From Acanthochlamys bracteata (taxonomy: Eukaryota; Streptophyta; Magnoliopsida; Pandanales; Velloziaceae), in NCBI GenBank assembly GCA_019914995.1, contig CM034132.1, positions 2,482,501 to 2,546,500 on the forward strand: 64,000 nucleotides of DNA, read 5' to 3'. Made by a program: the position numbers and the translations under genes. A model generated the notes under the pieces. It worked only from the letters and a program-made list of their open reading frames with translations, was not told the DNA's origin and searched no databases. This document shows, one piece after another, positions 62,802-64,000 of the stretch (positions are counted from its first letter, which is position 1; each line of letters starts with the position of its first letter).

Positions 62802-64000
62802 ATGGTTACTCTGTGGACTTTCTTACTCTTCTCCTTTCCATTTCTACCCTTCGTGTTTTCCGAATCTTCTATCCCAAAGATTTCCTACGATGAGCACTGC
62901 GGCCGCATCGTCCCGGAAGCTAATGGAACACATTCGCTTACTGTCCCCGGAGCTTTCTCGCTCCAGGGTTTCCACTCTGGCGGAGCTTCAGTGTTCGATG
63001 AAAGCCGGCACCCACTTCCAAGGTCTTTCTTCTTCAATCCAACAGCTTTAATGGCTACTGAGATTGCAGGAGTTATCAAGGTTGAAGCTGGCCTTGTCTT
63101 ACGCGGCAATAAATTTCAACAAAGTAAAATGGTGAGTTTTTTCGTTCAAGGCTATTATTCTGCGGCAGCTGAGAAGCTCTGTGCTGTAGGTTTAACTTAC
63201 TTTAAGAGTATACAAGGTAAGAGTGATTCCTACTACACTCTTCAACTGAAGTTGAATTATCCATATGCGAGCGATATAAGGTCTAGCATGATAACGGGAT
63301 CCCTTGAGATATTTAACACTTACGATAGATCTGATAGTTTTAAACCCTTCTATTTGCTAGCCTATGCACAAAACAGTTATGAGTATAGGCTGATACCTGA
63401 GATCAAACAAAATTGTTTGAAAAGCGGCGCAGTTGAAGAATCAGTTGGTCCTGGGCAGAATGGAATCTGTGATTTTCTTAAGAATTCGCTTGAAGAAGTA
63501 CCATTCAAAGTTGAATTTCCATACCCTTTTGATTGCATGAATAAGACTTGTGGCCCATTTCAGTACAATTTTCCGTTCATGATTATAAAATATATGAATT
63601 GCTCTGAGGATTGCAGCTTGCGGGCTGTGCTAGAATTTTCAAGTATAGCTTCTTCTGACTTTCTTAACCCTTTGATTCCGGAATCGACATTAGTGACGGA
63701 GGGGTTCTGGGACAAGGAGAAGAACAGGCTCTGTCTCATGGCTTGCCGGATTCTAGGCACAGGCAGTGGCTCTGCGGAGGATGTTTCTGTTGGAGATTGC
63801 ACGATTGGGGTGAGCTTATGGTTCCCAAAAGTTTTATCTATCAGGAATCCTTGGCCAAGGGTAGGCCGAATATGGAGTAACCGGGATGAATTGGACCCTC
63901 TCTTCTTCGGCACGGTTAAGCTTCGGAACCCAAACATTGGTTACCAAGATGTGCCAGCACGGAAATACAAGTACACTGAGATGAAGATGAAAGAAGAGCA
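62802..64000 (+). CDS. DUF2921 family protein, 5' part (runs off the window)
   Basis: One open frame of 399 codons with no intron, still open at the window end. Residues 1-20 (MVTLWTFLLFSFPFLPFVFS) form a clear signal peptide. The mature part begins SSIPKISYDEHCGRIVPEA, the usual start of plant DUF2921 proteins. Paired cysteines and N-glycosylation sites (NGT, NKT, NCS) suit a lumenal or extracellular domain. ARKYKYTEMKMKEE near the cut is also typical of the family. Full members are about 900 residues, with the N-terminal lumenal domain followed by a DUF2921 multi-span membrane region. Some, such as FLYING SAUCER 1 and 2, end in a RING E3 domain. Which subclass this is cannot be told from the part seen. 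The ATG was chosen because it begins the signal peptide. Confidence 0.9.
   Translation, partial: MVTLWTFLLFSFPFLPFVFSESSIPKISYDEHCGRIVPEANGTHSLTVPGAFSLQGFHSGGASVFDESRHPLPRSFFFNPTALMATEIAGVIKVEAGLVLRGNKFQQSKMVSFFVQGYYSAAAEKLCAVGLTYFKSIQGKSDSYYTLQLKLNYPYASDIRSSMITGSLEIFNTYDRSDSFKPFYLLAYAQNSYEYRLIPEIKQNCLKSGAVEESVGPGQNGICDFLKNSLEEVPFKVEFPYPFDCMNKTCGPFQYNFPFMIIKYMNCSEDCSLRAVLEFSSIASSDFLNPLIPESTLVTEGFWDKEKNRLCLMACRILGTGSGSAEDVSVGDCTIGVSLWFPKVLSIRNPWPRVGRIWSNRDELDPLFFGTVKLRNPNIGYQDVPARKYKYTEMKMKEE

Noticed and set aside
62885-63937. Minus-strand frames opposite the DUF2921 gene
   Set aside because: The plus strand has a continuous 399-codon frame with signal peptide and family motifs, so these are shadows.
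1-64000. CRISPR arrays, tRNA or rRNA genes, organelle DNA insertions
   Set aside because: I looked for regularly spaced repeats, tRNA A/B boxes with cloverleaf arms and long plastid- or mitochondrion-like coding blocks, and saw none. A tRNAscan and an organelle BLAST would settle it.

Overview
The window is nuclear DNA of a flowering plant, almost certainly a eudicot. Genes have many short GT-AG introns, spacers are very AT-rich, promoters carry plant elements (site II, telo-box), and plant-only families appear (REC1, DUF2921, PADRE/DUF4228, A1-type cyclin, chromovirus LTR element). All gene models below were built by hand from splice sites, reading phase and recalled family sequence. Every joined model keeps an open frame.

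Layout. 414-6080: an old, broken Ty3/gypsy chromovirus on the minus strand. 6558-9408 (-): a six-exon gene with a UAP56-binding motif, an mRNA-export adaptor of the UIEF type. 10.4-13.8 kb: AT-rich spacer with a Tourist-like MITE. 13836-25522 (-): a 23-exon REC1 gene (CLU/TPR family, chloroplast compartment size). 25.5-31.8 kb: AT-rich spacer full of small repeats. 31895-32802 (-): a decayed 2-oxoglutarate dioxygenase. 34298-34819 (-): an intronless PADRE-domain gene. 35750-39343 (-): an 11-exon A1-type cyclin. 39.3-45.7 kb: spacer holding a kinase fragment and an MCM6 pseudogene. 46151-47906 (+): ribosomal protein eL43 (RPL37A), head to head with the MCM6 relic. 48992-51155 (-) and 55479-59596 (-): two paralogous E2 ubiquitin-conjugating enzymes, with a broken third tail exon between them. 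62802-end (+): the 5' part of a DUF2921 gene.

The genes do not form one pathway. They are a typical mix of housekeeping and regulatory loci: mRNA export, organelle size control, cell cycle, translation and ubiquitination. Local processes stand out instead. Two are gene duplication with decay (the E2 cluster and the MCM6 and dioxygenase relics) and repeated insertion of short DNA elements. Three of those elements form a clear family of 244-246 bp with TAA target duplications.

I found no CRISPR array, tRNA or rRNA gene, and no strong case for a wholly new system. The most interesting items are the small E2 paralog with a predicted lipid-anchor start (MGGCLS), the E2 cluster with shared exon lengths and phases, the MCM6 relic sharing a promoter region with RPL37A, and the Tourist-like MITE family.
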